Assembly: GCF_001995095.2 (NCBI RefSeq)
Contig: NZ_MTSD02000001.1
Location: 992,001-1,056,000 of the forward strand
DNA length: 64,000 nt
Direction of reading: 5' to 3'
DNA from: Oceanospirillum linum
Lineage (GTDB): Bacteria; Pseudomonadota; Gammaproteobacteria; Pseudomonadales; Halomonadaceae
Below, in pieces: positions 1 to 9,567 of the stretch. How positions within the stretch are numbered: position 1 is the stretch's first letter; each line of letters starts with the position of its first letter. A model generated the notes under the pieces. The model worked only from the letters and a program-made list of their open reading frames with translations. It was not told where the DNA came from and did no database searches. Position numbers and translations under genes: made by a program.

Positions 1-464
1 GCAGATGAGTTTGGCAAACCACTAATTAAATGCCCATCACGATCCTTCAGAAGGATCGTCTTACGTAGTTCAACAGCACCATCAGCCATTACTTCAAACA
101 GACCGATTCTCGGAGTGTAATCAGGTGTAGGGAACGTCTTGCCTTTACCGTAGCCCCCAGCAAAAGATGCATTCGGGCCCCGGTCAGTCAATGCATAAAA
201 CTGCGTTACCTTTTGTGGATGTGCCGTCATAGCTGAGCCATAACCACCATTACGCACTTCAAAAGCCTTCTGAGTCTTGTTATCGATCAGATCATCTCTC
301 AGCACTGTATAAGGTAGCAAAGCACCTTCGGAAGAAACTGCATCCAGTACGTGTGTTATGGCAGAATTCTTATTGTCACCGGAATCATTACTGCTATCAT
401 CACAACCGGCTAAACCGACAGATAATGCAACCACAGCAGTAGCAAAAAAAATCTCTAATTTCAT
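1..464 (-). CDS. Esterase-like-activity-of-phytase family lipoprotein (N-terminal part, cut by window edge)
   Basis: Reading the minus strand from the ATG at 462-464 gives an open frame to the window edge, about 154 residues. It begins with a hydrophobic signal ending in the lipobox LAGC, so it should be a membrane-anchored periplasmic lipoprotein. A low-complexity DDSSNDSGDN linker follows. Further in, the stretch FYALTDRGPN resembles the family annotated as 'esterase-like activity of phytase', whose substrate is poorly defined. An AAGGTGAG ribosome site lies just upstream of this ATG. Another in-frame ATG lies 7 codons upstream (485), so the start is not certain. The family call rests on one motif; the catalytic part is mostly outside the window. 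Confidence 0.6.
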   Translation of the reverse strand, partial: MKLEIFFATAVVALSVGLAGCDDSSNDSGDNKNSAITHVLDAVSSEGALLPYTVLRDDLIDNKTQKAFEVRNGGYGSAMTAHPQKVTQFYALTDRGPNASFAGGYGKGKTFPTPDYTPRIGLFEVMADGAVELRKTILLKDRDGHLISGLPNSS

Positions 465-930
465 CAAGCTCACCTTTATCTTCATTTTAAGCATCCTGAT
501 AAAACCTCACTTGAGACAGATATCATTCAACGGCAATCAGATATCTCCAATTTCAGCCAAATAAAACCTAAAAGAGGCGATTCCATTCACTCCAGTCAAG
601 TCCCGTTTATCTTCAATATACCCAATGCAAGTGTTCACAAGTGCCATTACATCGCATGACAACGAATAAAAACTATACTAAGTCCGGCAGATGACAGTGG
701 TGTAACCTTAATGTGACAAAAATAATCACCTAATAATGTACCTGGCTTTTCAGTATTAACAGGCACCAGGTTAACTTTTAGGTTTGGCGGAAAGGAGAAA
801 GGAGAGGCTTGGCAGGCAACGGCAAAAGGAATAAAGCCTTACAGGTAAGCTAGGCGAGAATATTTCCAGACATAAAAAAACCAGCCCGAAGGCTGGTTCT
901 TTTTGTTCGGTATCTTAGCTAATCAGGAGA
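465..930. other. Intergenic region between lipoprotein gene and porin gene
   Basis: Apart from the porin terminator near 873-898, no convincing gene is seen here. It should contain the promoter of the minus-strand lipoprotein gene. A short open frame across the lipoprotein start (358-564, plus strand) has no family resemblance and was not accepted. Confidence 0.5.
873..898 (-). terminator. Rho-independent terminator of the porin gene
   Basis: AACCAGCC and GGCTGGTT form an 8-bp stem (879-886 and 891-898) with a four-base loop. Read on the minus strand the hairpin is followed by a run of seven or more T. It lies about 30 bp past the porin stop codon. Confidence 0.9.
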
Positions 931-1815
931 TTAGAAAGACAGAACAGCACCTACAGCAGTAGACTCGGCAGTATCACCATCGCCAAGCTCAACGTAGGTG
1001 TACATGTTGCTGCCTAGGCTATAAGTTGCACCAAACATGTAGTTGGTTTCACTGTCAGCACCAGACTTATCTTCTTCAGACATATCAACAACAGCGTAAA
1101 CATTACCCATGCCATAGTTAAAGTCAGCTGAAGCAGAAATAACTGATTTGTATGCGTCAGAAGTTTCGAACTTACCACCCAGAGTCAGAGCGTCAGCAGA
1201 GAACTGCGCACCAACACCAACGCCATCTTCAGAATCAAATGCAGCAGAAGCAACAATGCCTTCAGCTACTGCAAATTTAGCACCCAACTGCATAACTTGC
1301 TGCTTGTCTTCAACTGCTTCCGTACCTTCGTTCAGCTGAACAGAAGCACCAACAGTCAGAGCACCGAATTCGCCAGTGTACTGAACTTGCTGGTTTTCAC
1401 CCGCAGTGAAGCTAGATGATACGTAGTCAGCAAACTCAGCTGCGTAAACCATATCATGTACAAAATCGTTTGATACTGTATCAAATGCACCAACACGAAC
1501 AGTACCGAAGCTACCTTTCACACCCAGATAGTTCTGGTCAGAAATTTCCAGACCGTCTTTTTGGCCAGTACCCTTAGGTGCGCCTTTGTTGGTGCCTGCG
1601 TCAAATTCAAACTCAGCCTTATAGATAGCAGTTAGGCCATTGTTCAGCGCTTCTTCACCTTTAAAGCCGATGGTGGAACCGTTATCAGCCGCATACATAT
1701 CATCTGTTGCATCTACAACAACCTGAATGTTGCCGTATACAGTAGGAGCCGCTTGTGCAGCTACTGAGAAGCTCATAGCACCAGCAATAGCGGTAGCAAT
1801 CAGAGTCTTTTTCAT
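931..1815 (-). CDS. Gram-negative porin (general diffusion porin family)
   Basis: The 294-residue product starts with a clear Sec signal peptide (MKKTLIATAIAGAMSFSVAAQA, cleavage before APTVYGNIQ). What follows is typical of trimeric beta-barrel porins of marine gammaproteobacteria: VYGNIQVVVDATDD at the mature N-terminus, GFKGEEALNNGLTAIYKAEFEFD and NYLGVKGSFGTVRVGAFDTV. The end LGDGDTAESTAVGAVLSF closes on a terminal phenylalanine, as expected for outer-membrane assembly. It should allow passive diffusion of small solutes; selectivity cannot be read. The start has AAAGGA upstream, and a strong terminator follows. It is short compared with 330-380-residue porins but complete. Confidence 0.9.
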   Translation of the reverse strand: MKKTLIATAIAGAMSFSVAAQAAPTVYGNIQVVVDATDDMYAADNGSTIGFKGEEALNNGLTAIYKAEFEFDAGTNKGAPKGTGQKDGLEISDQNYLGVKGSFGTVRVGAFDTVSNDFVHDMVYAAEFADYVSSSFTAGENQQVQYTGEFGALTVGASVQLNEGTEAVEDKQQVMQLGAKFAVAEGIVASAAFDSEDGVGVGAQFSADALTLGGKFETSDAYKSVISASADFNYGMGNVYAVVDMSEEDKSGADSETNYMFGATYSLGSNMYTYVELGDGDTAESTAVGAVLSF

Positions 1816-2196
1816 TTGATAATTTCCTTTCTCTACTCAATCGCTCTGCATAAATGCAGAAGTTTTATCGGTGTGCTGACTGGATATTCATACAATCCAG
1901 CCAATCAATAACCGTTATTGTTTCAATCGCAGGAGCTACTTTAAACATCCTGCGGCCGCATGGCAATAGTCAAATCCGCCCTTTTTTCAATGAATTTATA
2001 CGGTTTTGATCTGTGTCCGTCAAAGATTTAATAATGTAGCTGCTTGGAGAACCAAAGCACCTTAAAGAATGTTTTTGACATATTCATGACAGAAAAAGAG
2101 GCATGCTCAAGTAATCTTTACTGCTTAACCGACAGTATCGAAGCCCGCCTTGGCACAGGTGTCCACTTTTCTTTTGTAACAACTTCACCGAATAAT
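1816..2196. other. Intergenic region holding the porin promoter; palindrome at 1906-1920
   Basis: No gene is accepted here. The stretch must contain the porin promoter and the end of the recJ transcript. A palindrome CAATAACCGTTATTG (7-bp arms, one central base) at 1906-1920, about 90 bp upstream of the porin start, could be an operator. No recJ terminator hairpin was recognised. Confidence 0.4.
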
Positions 2197-3972
2197 TCAG
2201 TTTTCTCTGTATGCATATTCAACGATAAGCTGAATACTTCTTCTGCCACGAAACTCATTAATATCAAGCTGATAGGCAAGATTAATCTGGTCACCTTCTT
2301 TAAAATCAATAGTTTGCCCACCCGACAGAGCCTTGAACCAGATCCCTTTGACGGATATGTTTTTCTTCGGATCACTTAACAATAGCTGTAAATGACTTTG
2401 GTCAGCACCTACAACCCTCAGCTCCTCAACCAGAAAAATGCTACTGAAACAGGGCACTTCAAACTCCCTGCCAAAAGGTTGAAGCTGCTGCAGGGTTGCC
2501 CATTTTTTTTCTGTAATTGCTTCAATCTGTAAAACTGAGTCTATTTTCACTACAGGTTGTAACGTCAGATTATTCAGTGCGGCTTCCACAGCAGCATTAA
2601 AGACCTCGGAAAACTCTTTGAGCCTACTTTTATTCAGCGTCAGTCCGGCAGCCCCCCGGTGACCACCAAATTTCACCAGAAGTTCTTTATCCCAGTCATG
2701 TACCTGCTGCAGGATATCTCTGATATGAATACCATCAACACTGCGGGCAGATCCCGATAGATGATCGGGATTGAGTGCAGGACAGATCACGATACTGGGT
2801 TTACCCGTTTTTTGAGTAATGCGGGATGCCACAATGCCCTGAACCCCTGCATGTCCATGCTCCAGAAAAACCGACAACCCCTGATAGTTCCTGGCTAACT
2901 GATCTTCAACCATACGATAAGCATCCTGCGTCATCTCTTGCTCAATCGCTTTACGGTCTTCGTTATCCTGATCAAGAATCGCCAGGTAATGTTCCGCCTG
3001 GTGATCTGTTGGAGATAGCATATAGTGTAATGCAGCATAGGGGTCATCTAACCGCCCCCGGGCGTTAATACGAGGCCCAAGCTGGAAACCGAGTGTACCT
3101 GCATCAAAAAATTCAGTTTCTTTACGTAGTAGTTTTCGGATAGCACGCCAACAGGGCAGATCAAAACGATTAATCAACTTCAGGCCGGCATGGACGACAG
3201 CCCGGTTCACAGCGCTTTCACCAAGAGAAACACAGTCTGCAACGGTACCCAGTGCCACATAACTGAGTAAGAAGCCCAGCTTGGGTACCTCTTTTCTTAC
3301 TTTTCCCTGCCTAACTAACTGATCCCGGACCTGTGCCATAACCAGCCAACTGACCATGCAGCCAGCGATGGTAGCATCGGGATAACCGCAATCATGCTGC
3401 GTTGGATTCACCACGGCATAAGCCGATGCAGGAGCGCCTTCCTCTGGCAGTGCGTGGTGGTCCGTGACAATCACGTCAATACCCGCTTGCTTCAGCAGAA
3501 CAAGCCGGGGCTCATCACTGGAGCCACAGTCCGCGGTAATAATCACATCCGGTAAAATATCCTGATCCAGAATCCGGGAAATCAGGCCTGCGCTAACGCC
3601 ATAGCCATCATTGATTCGATGACCAATCAGGCTATGAATATTATCAGGAGGGACGGCAAATAACTCAGTCAGTGCACGATACAAGACAACATGGGAGGTG
3701 ATGCCATCCACATCATAATCTGTCAGCACGCCAATGCGCTCACCACGGCTTACAGCCTGAGCGATCCGTACCGCAGCCTTCTCACAATCTTTCAGCAACG
3801 TCGGGGGTGGGATATGCTTCAGTGCGGGCGTAACAATACCATCAAGGTTAAAGGTATCGCCCTTAACTCTCCCGGCAATGATTGTGGCTAATAAAGGATC
3901 CAGCTCCATTTTCCTGGCCTGATCTAAAACGGCGGGATTTAATGCTCTAGGCTGAAAAATGGGACGGCTCAT
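2197..3972 (-). CDS. recJ: Single-stranded-DNA-specific exonuclease RecJ
   Basis: RecJ degrades single-stranded DNA 5' to 3' in recombination, mismatch and base-excision repair. The 591-residue product shows the DHH-family motifs in order: DYDVDG, ITADCGSSD, VTDHHALP, GTVADCVSLGE, LGPRINARGRL, and in the DHHA1 part KFGGHRGAAG. Length agrees with the family (about 575). The open frame extends 11 codons further upstream (4005), but MSRPIFQPR at 3972 fits the family N-terminus better. It follows thrC on the same strand with a strong terminator between them, so it probably has its own promoter or is read at low level. Confidence 0.95.
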   Translation of the reverse strand: MSRPIFQPRALNPAVLDQARKMELDPLLATIIAGRVKGDTFNLDGIVTPALKHIPPPTLLKDCEKAAVRIAQAVSRGERIGVLTDYDVDGITSHVVLYRALTELFAVPPDNIHSLIGHRINDGYGVSAGLISRILDQDILPDVIITADCGSSDEPRLVLLKQAGIDVIVTDHHALPEEGAPASAYAVVNPTQHDCGYPDATIAGCMVSWLVMAQVRDQLVRQGKVRKEVPKLGFLLSYVALGTVADCVSLGESAVNRAVVHAGLKLINRFDLPCWRAIRKLLRKETEFFDAGTLGFQLGPRINARGRLDDPYAALHYMLSPTDHQAEHYLAILDQDNEDRKAIEQEMTQDAYRMVEDQLARNYQGLSVFLEHGHAGVQGIVASRITQKTGKPSIVICPALNPDHLSGSARSVDGIHIRDILQQVHDWDKELLVKFGGHRGAAGLTLNKSRLKEFSEVFNAAVEAALNNLTLQPVVKIDSVLQIEAITEKKWATLQQLQPFGREFEVPCFSSIFLVEELRVVGADQSHLQLLLSDPKKNISVKGIWFKALSGGQTIDFKEGDQINLAYQLDINEFRGRRSIQLIVEYAYREN

Positions 3973-4003
3973 GTTTATTCCACACAATAATAAAACAGAA
4001 GGC

Positions 4004-4034
4004 AAAAAAAACAGGGAGCCTCAGCCCCCTGTTT
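4004..4034 (-). terminator. Terminator after thrC
   Basis: AAACAGGG (4009-4016) pairs with CCCTGTTT (4027-4034). On the minus strand the hairpin ends in a run of T (plus-strand A run at 4004-4011), about 50 bp past the thrC stop. Confidence 0.88.
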
Positions 4035-4081
4035 ACTTGTAAGGTTACAACCAGCACAGACTTATCTGAAGCTGCACGAAC

Positions 4082-5473
4082 CTAACGCTTGTTACCAACC
4101 ACAAACGCCTGAATTGCTTCAGCATCGGCGGGCAGCACTGAGAAACGCTCTTCCCGCTCCATCAGGTCCGCCATGTGCGCGGGTAAAGGCGCACCTTTAA
4201 AGCCCGCCTTTACGATAGCATCTTCAAACTTAGCCGGATGCGCAGTAGCCAGGGTGATCATAGGAACAGCCTTATCACGATTGCAGGTTTCTGCAGCGCG
4301 ATAGCCAGTGGCAGTGTGCGGATCAAGTAACTCGCCGGTACGCTCAAAAGCTTCTTTGATCACTTCGATAGTGGTGTCATCATCTACGCTCAGACTGTCG
4401 AACAACTCTCGGGCTTTATCCCAGCGGGGCTGCTCAATATGAACCGGCTCGTTGTTAAAGCGCTTCAGCAGATCTTCTACAGCAGCGCCATCGTTGTCAT
4501 AGAGGTCAAACAGTAAACGCTCAAAGTTACTGGATACCACAATATCCATGCTTGGCGACAAGGTATGCAGCAAGGGCTGTTTACTGAAATCATTTTTACT
4601 GATCACCCGGTGCAGAATATCATTGGCGTTGGTTGCCACTACAAACTGATTGACCGGAAGACCCATTTTGTAGGCGATATAACCCGCAAACACATCACCG
4701 AAGTTGGCCGATGGTACGCTGAAAGAAACTTTACGGTGCGGTGATCCAACGGCGACAGCAGAAACAAAATAGTAAACAACCTGCGCCATAATACGCGCCC
4801 AGTTAATAGAGTTCACAGCCACCAGACGCGTTTTTCCGCCCAGAAAGTCCTGATTGTTGAAGCTCTCTTTAACGATAGCCTGACAATCATCAAAGTTACC
4901 TTCAACGGCGATATTAAACACGTTATCCGCCAATACTGTCGTCATCTGACGACGCTGGACTTCAGATACCCGGTTGTATGGGTGCAGGATAAAGATATCC
5001 ACATGATCACAAGGCTTACAGCCTTCAATGGCAGCAGAGCCTGTATCACCAGAGGTTGCCCCCATAATCACAGCATGTTCGTTACGTTTACCCAGGAAGT
5101 GATCCAAAAGACGACCCAGCATCTGTAATGCTACATCTTTAAAAGCCAGTGTCGGGCCATGAAACAGTTCCAGCAGGTAATGGTTGCTATCCAGCTGTTT
5201 AAGGGGCGTGACGGCATCATGTTTGAAGGTGCCGTAGGTATCTTCAATCATGCTTTTCAGTGTATCAGCGGGAATCTCATCACCGATAAAAGCATGCATA
5301 ACCTTGTAGGCGATATCGGTATAGGGCAGTCCTGCCCAGGAAGCGATCTCTTCAGCTGAAAACTGAGGAATAGTTTCCGGCACATACAGGCCACCATCAC
5401 TGGCCAAACCGGTCAGAACAACATCTTCAAAGTTAAGGGCGGGCGCTTGGCCACGGGTACTGATATAACGCAC
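4082..5473 (-). CDS. thrC: Threonine synthase
   Basis: A PLP enzyme that converts O-phospho-homoserine to threonine, the last step of threonine synthesis. The 463-residue protein has the N-terminal MRYISTRGQAPALNFEDVVLTGLASDGGLYVPE and the PLP-lysine motif HGPTLAFKDVALQMLGR. It also has GATSGDTGSAA and the phosphate-binding PSANFGDVFAG loop of the ThrC type that carries the N-terminal domain. Length is normal. It lies directly after hom on the same strand (94-bp gap with a hairpin), forming the usual hom-thrC unit of Pseudomonas-like bacteria. Confidence 0.96.
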   Translation of the reverse strand: MRYISTRGQAPALNFEDVVLTGLASDGGLYVPETIPQFSAEEIASWAGLPYTDIAYKVMHAFIGDEIPADTLKSMIEDTYGTFKHDAVTPLKQLDSNHYLLELFHGPTLAFKDVALQMLGRLLDHFLGKRNEHAVIMGATSGDTGSAAIEGCKPCDHVDIFILHPYNRVSEVQRRQMTTVLADNVFNIAVEGNFDDCQAIVKESFNNQDFLGGKTRLVAVNSINWARIMAQVVYYFVSAVAVGSPHRKVSFSVPSANFGDVFAGYIAYKMGLPVNQFVVATNANDILHRVISKNDFSKQPLLHTLSPSMDIVVSSNFERLLFDLYDNDGAAVEDLLKRFNNEPVHIEQPRWDKARELFDSLSVDDDTTIEVIKEAFERTGELLDPHTATGYRAAETCNRDKAVPMITLATAHPAKFEDAIVKAGFKGAPLPAHMADLMEREERFSVLPADAEAIQAFVVGNKR

Positions 5474-5530
5474 GGTGAGATTCTCGTATTCAGGTTTATA
5501 GCGGCCCGATAGGGTACGGGACGATTATGA

Positions 5531-5555
5531 TCCGGCACCGGGGTAAGGTGCCGGA
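5531..5555 (+). terminator. Strong hairpin in the hom-thrC gap
   Basis: TCCGGCACC (5531-5539) and GGTGCCGGA (5547-5555) form a 9-bp stem with a 7-base loop. The T run (CTTTTT) follows on the plus strand, the opposite of the hom-thrC direction. It may reduce read-through between hom and thrC, stabilise RNA ends, or stop antisense transcription. Function is inferred only. Confidence 0.5.
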
Positions 5556-5567
5556 CTTTTTAATCAA

Positions 5568-6875
5568 TTAGCTATCCAGGTCTTCAACACGGATACGCAC
5601 CACTTCACCACAGATATCCACCAGAGATTCGATCTCGCGGATCGCCTCATTCATCTGCAGTTCCTGGCACTGATGTGTCATAAAGATGATCGGCACCATC
5701 TCGCTCTCTTTATCTTCTTTCTGAATAATGGCTTCAATACTGATGCCTTTATCACTCAGAATGGTGGCAACCCGAGCCAATACACCCGGACGGTCAACCG
5801 CCTGCAGACGTACATAATAAGCGGTGGATACATCATCCATGGACAGAATTGGCGCATTCTGGTCCAGATTATCCTGAGTAAAGCCCAATGGTGGTACGCG
5901 ATCAGAGTAATCCGTGTTCATACCCCGCGCCACATCCACAATATCAGCAATCACAGAGGATGCTGTTGGCTCTGCACCGGCACCAGGGCCGTAATACATG
6001 GTAGGACCTACAGCATCACCCTGTACCATTACCGCATTTAACACGCCGTGTACATTAGCAATCAGACGATCTTTAGGAATCAGAGTTGGGTGAACCCGCA
6101 ACTCAACACCCTCTTTGGAGCGTCGTGCAATACCCAGGTGCTTAATCACATAACCCAGCTCATCGGCCTGTTCGATATCCAGCGGAGTGATCCTGCTGAT
6201 ACCTTCGGTGTAGGCTTTGTCGAACTGTAATGGAATACCAAAAGCCACAGAGCCAAGAATCGTCAATTTGTGGGCAGCATCGATACCTTCAACATCAAAT
6301 GTTGGATCCGCTTCGGCATATCCCAACGCCTGAGCCTCTGCCAGCACATCAGCAAAATCACGACCATAGTCGCGCATTTGGGTCATGATATAGTTGCCAG
6401 TGCCATTAATAATGCCAGCCAACCAGTTAATCTTGTTAGCCGCCAGGCCTTCACGAATCCCTTTAATCACCGGAATGCCACCGGCAACTGCCGATTCAAA
6501 GGCAACAATTACGCCTTTAGCTTTTGCAGCTTCAAAAATATCGTTACCGTGTACCGCAATCAGTGCTTTATTAGCTGTTACCACATGTTTGCCATTTTCA
6601 ATGGCTGTCATTACAAGTTCACGGGCAACGTCATAGCCACCGATCAGCTCAACAACCACATCAATTTCCGGGTTGTTAGCCACATCAAAAATATCGCGGG
6701 TGACATCAATTCCTGTAGTATCACAGTCAGGGTTATCGCGACGGGCACCAATCTGCTCAACAATAATAGGGCGACCAGTACGACGGGCAATCTCTTCAGC
6801 ATTGCGGATCAAAACATTAACTGTGCCGCTACCCACAGTACCTAAGCCACATACACCCACTTTTACCGGTTTCAA
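5568..6875 (-). CDS. hom: Homoserine dehydrogenase
   Basis: Reduces aspartate semialdehyde to homoserine at the branch to threonine and methionine. The 435-residue protein has an N-terminal Rossmann fold (VGVCGLGTVGSGTVNVL), the catalytic region (IINGTGNYIMTQM, EADPTFDVEGIDAAHKLTIL) and a C-terminal ACT domain beginning near YYVRLQAVDRPGVLARVATIL. The ACT domain suggests feedback inhibition by threonine. It is the stand-alone type, not fused to aspartokinase. It lies upstream of thrC on the same strand. No leader peptide or riboswitch was recognised in the 280 bp before it. Confidence 0.96.
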   Translation of the reverse strand: MKPVKVGVCGLGTVGSGTVNVLIRNAEEIARRTGRPIIVEQIGARRDNPDCDTTGIDVTRDIFDVANNPEIDVVVELIGGYDVARELVMTAIENGKHVVTANKALIAVHGNDIFEAAKAKGVIVAFESAVAGGIPVIKGIREGLAANKINWLAGIINGTGNYIMTQMRDYGRDFADVLAEAQALGYAEADPTFDVEGIDAAHKLTILGSVAFGIPLQFDKAYTEGISRITPLDIEQADELGYVIKHLGIARRSKEGVELRVHPTLIPKDRLIANVHGVLNAVMVQGDAVGPTMYYGPGAGAEPTASSVIADIVDVARGMNTDYSDRVPPLGFTQDNLDQNAPILSMDDVSTAYYVRLQAVDRPGVLARVATILSDKGISIEAIIQKEDKESEMVPIIFMTHQCQELQMNEAIREIESLVDICGEVVRIRVEDLDS

Positions 6876-7100
6876 TACAATACCCTCTTACCTATTCCTG
6901 CATAAACGATTGGTATGCCTGTTTCAGCATATTCTTTTCTGGCAAATACTGTCAGATCTTCACAGAACCTGTCGTTAAATTACTCGCCATTTGAGTTCCC
7001 ATCTTATCGTTTTTTCAGCCTGATAAAAACCAAGTCGGCCTACAGAGCGCAAATATTAGCTCTGTTGTTCAACAATAACCGACAGATAGAAAGCCATAAA

Positions 7101-7131
7101 CAAAAACGCCCCGAAGTAAGTATCAGGGCGT
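7101..7131 (-). terminator. Terminator after dsbC
   Basis: ACGCCC (7106-7111) pairs with GGGCGT (7126-7131). On the minus strand the hairpin is followed by TTTTTG. It lies about 25 bp past the dsbC stop and upstream of hom, so hom must have its own promoter. Confidence 0.8.
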
Positions 7132-7155
7132 CCCTTTTAATAAAAACCGGAAAAC

Positions 7156-7917
7156 CTATAATGCCAGACCTAAAGCAGTAGCCAGGCGCTCAGCGGGCAT
7201 ATAACCCGGCAGAAGGCGCCCGTCATCCAGAAATATAGCGGGGGTTCCCTGAACACCTAACTTCTGGCCAAGACGATACTGATCGGCAATGGGGTTCTCA
7301 CACTGCTTATCTTCAACGGATTCACCTTGTTTAGCCTGAGTCATAGCATCCTGCTGGTTCTCTGCACACCAGACCGACACCATCGAGTAATAAGAGCCAG
7401 AGCCTATTCCTGCCCGTGGGAAGCCAAGGTAGCGGACAGTAACGCCCAGCTCATTTAGCTTTGTCACTTCTTTGTGCAGCTTGCGACAATAGACGCAATC
7501 GATATCCGTGAAGACCGTTATCTGACCTTTTTGCTCACCTTTAGCCGGAAAAACCACCATCTGACTGGCATCAAGACTCTTGATTTCTGAAGCACGGGCC
7601 GCCATACGGCGCTCTTCAGTTATATTCTTGAACCCCTGGGGTGCAATCTGATACAGATCCCCTGTAAAGATATAAGCTCCATCCGCCGTACTATAAAGAA
7701 TCTCACCCGTTTTTAGCTCAACTTCGTAGATAGCCTCAACCAGAGAAGGCCGAATCTCATCCACCGGAATACTCGGCCCCGCAGACTCAAGCTTTTGTAA
7801 AATAATCTCTTCCGGTGTTGCCGCCTGAGCAGACACCGGCAAGAAAAAAACAACCAGCGCAAGACAGGTCGCAATGACAGATTGACTGCTATTCAGCAGA
7901 CGCGGCAATATTTTCAT
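7156..7917 (-). CDS. dsbC: Thiol:disulfide interchange protein DsbC
   Basis: A periplasmic disulfide isomerase that corrects wrongly paired cysteines. The 253-residue precursor has a signal peptide ending LPVSAQA. An N-terminal dimerisation region follows, then the thioredoxin fold with the active site DIDCVYCRKLHKE (CVYC) and the cis-proline loop QGTPAIFLDDG. A second cysteine pair (VWCAENQQ ... KQCENP) is the usual structural disulfide. Length fits the family. It sits between xerD and hom on the same strand, as in Pseudomonas. Confidence 0.95.
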   Translation of the reverse strand: MKILPRLLNSSQSVIATCLALVVFFLPVSAQAATPEEIILQKLESAGPSIPVDEIRPSLVEAIYEVELKTGEILYSTADGAYIFTGDLYQIAPQGFKNITEERRMAARASEIKSLDASQMVVFPAKGEQKGQITVFTDIDCVYCRKLHKEVTKLNELGVTVRYLGFPRAGIGSGSYYSMVSVWCAENQQDAMTQAKQGESVEDKQCENPIADQYRLGQKLGVQGTPAIFLDDGRLLPGYMPAERLATALGLAL

Positions 7918-8109
7918 AATTGGATATCCTGAACCTAAAAATCGCAGCTTTATGATCCGGCCACTAGAGCCAACAAGCTACGCAGTGTTCTCTGTGACCG
8001 AATTGCCCCGGAAATGTTCCATAAGGCGCACTATCAAAACTCAGAGCAGGAAGCTCGTCAACCTGAAAACACTTGATAGTTCAAGCATTACAACCTTCAG
8101 GTACAACCT

Positions 8110-9057
8110 CTACGCTCTGGGGTGGTGTTCCCGGTACAGCTCTTTCAGCCTCTGATTCGCCACATGCGTATAGATCTGAGTGGTTGTCACACTGGAGTGA
8201 CCCAGTAACAGCTGCAGAGATCTGAGGTCTGCTCCATGGTTTAACAGATGCGTCGCAAACGCGTGCCTTAACTGGTGTGGTGACAGTGTTTCCGGCAGGC
8301 CCGCTGCCAAAGCATACTTATGGATACGATACCAGAAAGCTTGCCGTGTCATAGCGCCACCTTTCCGGCTGGGAAAGAGAGCTGTTTCACTCTCTTTAAA
8401 GCCAGGTAAAGCCGGCCGGATATCTTTCAGGTAATGGCACAATTCATCCTGAGCAGTCTCTCCTAAAGGAATCATCCGTTCTTTCTGTCCCTTACCTGTT
8501 ACCCGCACAATTCCTTGTTGCAAACTGACCTGGCCAGCGGTCAGTCCCACCAGCTCGGAAACCCGTAACCCTGTGGCATAAAGCAGTTCCAGCATACAGC
8601 CATCACGGGCCTGAATCGGGTCAGAGCGATCCGGTTGATCCAGCAATGACTCCACCTGCTCTTCAGAGAGTACTGCCGGTAATTTTCTGTCAGCCCGAAT
8701 TTTAGGTAGCAAACTGACCGGATTCTGCTTAATCAGCTCCTCATCCATCAGCCAGTAATAGAATCCTTTCAACGCACTCACAATGCGAGCAACTGAACGT
8801 TTATCGAGATTTATCGCAAAACAGGCTTCACGAAAGGCCAATAGGCGCTCAACATCCAACGCCAGCAACACATCCTGATCACAAACCGCCTTCTTACTGC
8901 TTTCTGATTTCAGAAAATCCTCAGGCTGAACCAACCAAAACACCAGATATTTCAAATCACGCTGATAGGCAAGCAGCGTATTCCGGCTAAGACCTTTCTC
9001 AAGTATCAGATAACTCAGATATCCCTGAATAAGCACGTCAGACGTCAGTTTAGTCAT
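8110..9057 (-). CDS. xerD: Site-specific tyrosine recombinase XerD
   Basis: XerD acts with XerC at dif to resolve chromosome dimers. The 315-residue protein has an N-terminal SAM-like DNA-binding domain (GYLSYLILEKGLSRNTLLAYQRDL) and a catalytic domain. Catalytic residues are visible: Arg in YATGLRVSEL, Lys in TGKGQKERMIPL, HQLRHAFATHLL, LLGHSSVTTTQIYTHV with the nucleophile Tyr. It is about 15 residues longer than E. coli XerD. The position next to dsbC supports XerD rather than XerC. Confidence 0.94.
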   Translation of the reverse strand: MTKLTSDVLIQGYLSYLILEKGLSRNTLLAYQRDLKYLVFWLVQPEDFLKSESSKKAVCDQDVLLALDVERLLAFREACFAINLDKRSVARIVSALKGFYYWLMDEELIKQNPVSLLPKIRADRKLPAVLSEEQVESLLDQPDRSDPIQARDGCMLELLYATGLRVSELVGLTAGQVSLQQGIVRVTGKGQKERMIPLGETAQDELCHYLKDIRPALPGFKESETALFPSRKGGAMTRQAFWYRIHKYALAAGLPETLSPHQLRHAFATHLLNHGADLRSLQLLLGHSSVTTTQIYTHVANQRLKELYREHHPRA

Positions 9058-9110
9058 CGCAGATCACCACCAGCCAGCCCTCAGACTTATCTATTTCAAA
9101 TAACAGACAT

Positions 9111-9147
9111 AAAAAAACGGGCAACCCCGAAAGGTTACCCGTTTTTT
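9111..9147 (-). terminator. Terminator of the rpsP-rimM-trmD-rplS operon
   Basis: AAAACGGGCAACC and GGTTACCCGTTTT form a long stem with one mismatch, with A/T runs on both sides, so it could work in both directions. It lies about 30 bp beyond the rplS stop. Confidence 0.88.
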
Positions 9148-9173
9148 CAGCAAGTCGAACTGATCTTAACGAA

Positions 9174-9530
9174 TCAGGACAGCTTTTCTTTAATACGTGC
9201 AGCTTTACCGCTCAGTTCACGCAAGTAGTACAGTTTCGCCTGACGAACGTCACCACGACGCTTAACAGAGATACTATCTACCAGAGGGCTGTAAACCTGG
9301 AAAGTACGCTCAACACCAACACCATGGGAGATCTTACGTACGGTGAACGCAGAGTTCAGACCACGGTTACGCTTACCCAGAACAACACCTTCAAACGCCT
9401 GCAGACGCTCACGGTTACCTTCTTTAACTTTTACCTGAACAACAACGGTGTCACCTGGTGCAAATGCAGGGACTTCTTTGCTCATTTGTTCGGCTTCAAG
9501 AGCCTGAATTACTGTATTTTTGCTGCTCAT
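9174..9530 (-). CDS. rplS: 50S ribosomal protein L19
   Basis: Component of the large ribosomal subunit at the subunit interface. The 118-residue product has the family sequence [28 protein letters not shown], then [23 protein letters not shown] and [19 protein letters not shown]. The open frame runs 31 codons further upstream, but ATG at 9530 has AGGAG upstream and gives the family N-terminus ([16 protein letters not shown]). It is the last gene of the rpsP-rimM-trmD-rplS operon. Confidence 0.97.
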   Translation of the reverse strand: MSSKNTVIQALEAEQMSKEVPAFAPGDTVVVQVKVKEGNRERLQAFEGVVLGKRNRGLNSAFTVRKISHGVGVERTFQVYSPLVDSISVKRRGDVRQAKLYYLRELSGKAARIKEKLS

Positions 9531-9567
9531 TAGCTCGCTCCTAGATTTAAGCCGCTCGACTTGCGCA

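Noticed and set aside
2044-2379. Plus-strand frame of 111 codons opposite the recJ end
   Set aside because: Mostly antisense to recJ, with no recognisable features.
5568-7100. Threonine/leader attenuator or riboswitch before hom
   Set aside because: No leader peptide rich in Thr/Ile codons and no known riboswitch fold was visible in the 280 bp upstream.
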